From the NCBI RefSeq assembly GCF_004769575.1, contig NZ_RQGA01000017.1, positions 104,198-168,197 of the forward strand: a stretch of 64,000 nucleotides of DNA, in the 5' to 3' direction. Below the pieces are notes generated by a model. The model was not told the DNA's origin. It did no database searches and worked only from the letters and a program-made list of their open reading frames with translations. This DNA comes from Leptospira perdikensis (GTDB taxonomy: Bacteria > Spirochaetota > Leptospiria > Leptospirales > Leptospiraceae). How positions within the stretch are numbered: the first letter of the stretch is position 1; each line of letters opens with the position of its first letter. The position numbers and the translations under genes were made by a program. Of the stretch, positions 62,344-64,000 are shown piece by piece.

Positions 62344-63976
62344 AATTTCAGCATTATTCATCATCTTGGGACTTGTATCTAATACGTTGCCCTTATATTC
62401 TATTGATGATTATTATAATTTCCCTAACCAAAGTTACAAAGGGAGCGTTGTCTATGAATCGTCCCGCAATTTATGTTTATTTCCTTTTGTTGCTACCACT
62501 CCTGATCCCACAAAAGAATACCTAATTAAAGGGATTCCTTCGGTTTTACTTTCGGAACTTCGAAATTTAGAATATACCTATGTGGAACATCCCAAATCCA
62601 ATGTAGTGTATCATTCTTTTGGAGATGCACCTGTTTTGACTTTGCAAGAGAAGATAGATGCGGAATCTCCAAATGTAAAAAGAAAAAAGAAAGAGATTAA
62701 TGACGAGAAAGACTTACAAGATTTACGTTCTGGAAAAAAGCAACTAGCTCCAGAAAAAGATCCACGTTATATAAAAGTCACTATCAAACAACAATGGGAT
62801 AGGAAGGCTCCTACACCAGATGAATCTTTTGGTTTGGCTACGAAATTAAATTGTGATTATATTGTTGGTGGTTCCTTTGAAGTGAAGGATAATGAACTAT
62901 TCACCAAGGTGTTTCTTTACGACGACTTTGAAGGAAAAACCATTCCTTTTGAACACAAAACTTCTGTCATTCGGGCATATCAAGAAATGGGTCCTCTTGG
63001 AGAATCCATCAGGGAAAAACTGCAAGGGAGAGATACAACTGCCGTGGAAGTTTCTGCGGCGGGAGAGGAGGGGGCCCTTGTTTACTTAGATGGGATTTAT
63101 TTAGGAAAAACTCCCTTAATTGGAAAAAAATTTCCCGTTGGTAAAAGGTCTTTGTTTGTTTTCAAAGAAGGGTTTCATCCTTATAAACAAGAAATTCAGT
63201 TAGAGAAAGGGAAACCTTTTTTATTGGATGTTCAACTTTCTTTAAAATTGAGTAATTCATTTATTACAGTTACTTCAAATGTAGAATCAGATGTTTATTT
63301 GGGGATACAGTATTTAGGTAAAACACCTTTAAGTCATCTGGCTATTCCTTCGGGAATGAATCGATTACGAATTTCAAAAGAAGGCCATATAGATAGTTTT
63401 CGAGCAGTGGATGCACATGATAATGAAGAAGTTGTGGTTGATGTGCAGATGAGAGAGGGAAAAACAGATGTTTATTATAAAAATAAACAAAACGTTTTTT
63501 TAGATCATACGTATAAAGATTTTGCCACCTATTCATTGTATGGTTCTCTTTTGTTTTATGCAAGTTATGTGTATTTGAATTATGCTTCGAGGCAGGCTTA
63601 TTCAGCGGCCCGGTCTCAGGTAACACTTGTGAATGCGAGTGCCATCTCCTCTTTTTATCAGAATAACCCTAACGAGTTTTTCTTTTGGTATGGAGTTCAA
63701 AATTCGATCATTGATGATGCCGAGTCAAAAGCTAAAAATTTGAAACGTGTAGCCGGGACTTTACCAATGGAAAACCGCAGGGATAGGCAGTTGGTAGGGG
63801 GACCTATGGTCATTATGATGGGACTTATGTTAGTATCGGCAGCTACTTTTTATATTTTAGGCCTAGATGAAGAAACCTTAGAGTTTGGTTATATTCCCCT
63901 GAACCCGTCCTCAGTGAGTTACGGCCAGAGTGCTCGCGAGGGGTATGGTTATATGCAGTTTAACGTGCGTTACTGA
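62333..63976 (+). CDS. Exported PEGA-domain protein
   Basis: A 547-residue protein with a signal peptide (residues 1-21). Two PEGA-type repeats are visible: VYLDGIYLGKTPLIGKKFPVGKRSL and VYLGIQYLGKTPLSHLAIPSGMNRL, each with the GKTPL turn. A final hydrophobic segment near the C-terminus (MVIMMGLMLVSAATFYILGL) would anchor it to a membrane. The start at ATG 62333 overlaps the DppC-like gene by 11 bases; the longer open frame is inside that gene. It may bind ligand or peptidoglycan for the transporter; this is inferred. Confidence 0.8.
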   Translation: MKHKISALFIILGLVSNTLPLYSIDDYYNFPNQSYKGSVVYESSRNLCLFPFVATTPDPTKEYLIKGIPSVLLSELRNLEYTYVEHPKSNVVYHSFGDAPVLTLQEKIDAESPNVKRKKKEINDEKDLQDLRSGKKQLAPEKDPRYIKVTIKQQWDRKAPTPDESFGLATKLNCDYIVGGSFEVKDNELFTKVFLYDDFEGKTIPFEHKTSVIRAYQEMGPLGESIREKLQGRDTTAVEVSAAGEEGALVYLDGIYLGKTPLIGKKFPVGKRSLFVFKEGFHPYKQEIQLEKGKPFLLDVQLSLKLSNSFITVTSNVESDVYLGIQYLGKTPLSHLAIPSGMNRLRISKEGHIDSFRAVDAHDNEEVVVDVQMREGKTDVYYKNKQNVFLDHTYKDFATYSLYGSLLFYASYVYLNYASRQAYSAARSQVTLVNASAISSFYQNNPNEFFFWYGVQNSIIDDAESKAKNLKRVAGTLPMENRRDRQLVGGPMVIMMGLMLVSAATFYILGLDEETLEFGYIPLNPSSVSYGQSAREGYGYMQFNVRY

Positions 63977-64000
63977 GGGTATAATCACCCCGCCCTGAAT
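63977..64000. repeat. Dispersed intergenic hairpin repeat, copy 3 (truncated by window end)
   Basis: The last 24 bases, GGGTATAATCACCCCGCCCTGAAT or its close equivalent, match the start of the repeat at 18266-18325 (GGTATCCCCACCCTGAAT). The rest lies beyond the window, so this call is provisional. Confidence 0.5.

Overview
This 64 kb window is almost certainly chromosomal DNA of a Leptospira species. Pointers are the modest GC content, many short Leptospira-type lipoproteins, relaxed lipoboxes ending in Cys, an OmpL-like porin, a LIC_13355-like lipoprotein, DUF445 and DUF6428 proteins, and a large share of signalling genes (adenylate cyclase, GGDEF, PAS, HDOD, MCP, MotA). The gene mix fits a saprophytic-clade species better than a host-adapted one, but that is an inference. 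No rRNA, tRNA, CRISPR array, prophage or insertion sequence was seen.

Layout. 1-12.8 kb: a truncated secreted protein, isocitrate dehydrogenase, a class III adenylate cyclase, a rhomboid-like membrane protein without the catalytic His, an Imm-5-like protein, a sodium/solute symporter, and a flavin monooxygenase/aldo-keto reductase pair. 12.8-18.2 kb: DUF4180, an ArsR/AHSA1 pair, a YiiX-like hydrolase, an SDR, a lipoprotein hydrolase and an acyl-CoA dehydrogenase. 18.2-24 kb: two different intergenic palindromic repeats, a GNAT, a PAS protein ending in a phosphoacceptor helix pair with no ATPase domain, a GAF-GGDEF protein and an Old Yellow Enzyme. 24-28.5 kb: an arsR-arsC-DUF6428 operon and an epimerase/DUF445 pair. 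28.5-37 kb: a 1243-residue repeat lipoprotein, an ABC ATPase coupled to an ATPase-fold/HDOD fusion, an MptE-like protein that appears to start at ATT, and an omega-like protein with a polyacidic tail.

37-47 kb: a TlpA-like lipoprotein, a glutamine amidotransferase and secA in one run; then, on the minus strand, a di-haem peroxidase followed by a cobalamin riboswitch, a possible leader ORF and two lipoproteins; then a chemoreceptor. 47-52 kb: an OmpL-like porin with a Cys-rich lipoprotein, and a run of RNase HI-like, lipoprotein, Fur-family regulator and CCA-transferase-like genes. 52-64 kb: an RlmI/RlmK-type methyltransferase, an orphan MotA coupled to a polytopic membrane protein, and a long plus-strand run of GT2 glycosyltransferase, small Cys protein, RnfC-like ferredoxin, membrane protein, PtsN-like EIIA, two Dpp-type permeases and a PEGA-domain protein.

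Most notable: the cobalamin riboswitch in front of uncharacterised lipoproteins (possible B12-regulated surface proteins); the ATT start; the HDOD fusion; the rhomboid pseudoprotease; and a dispersed hairpin repeat seen at 18.3 kb, 52.1 kb and, cut off, at the window end.
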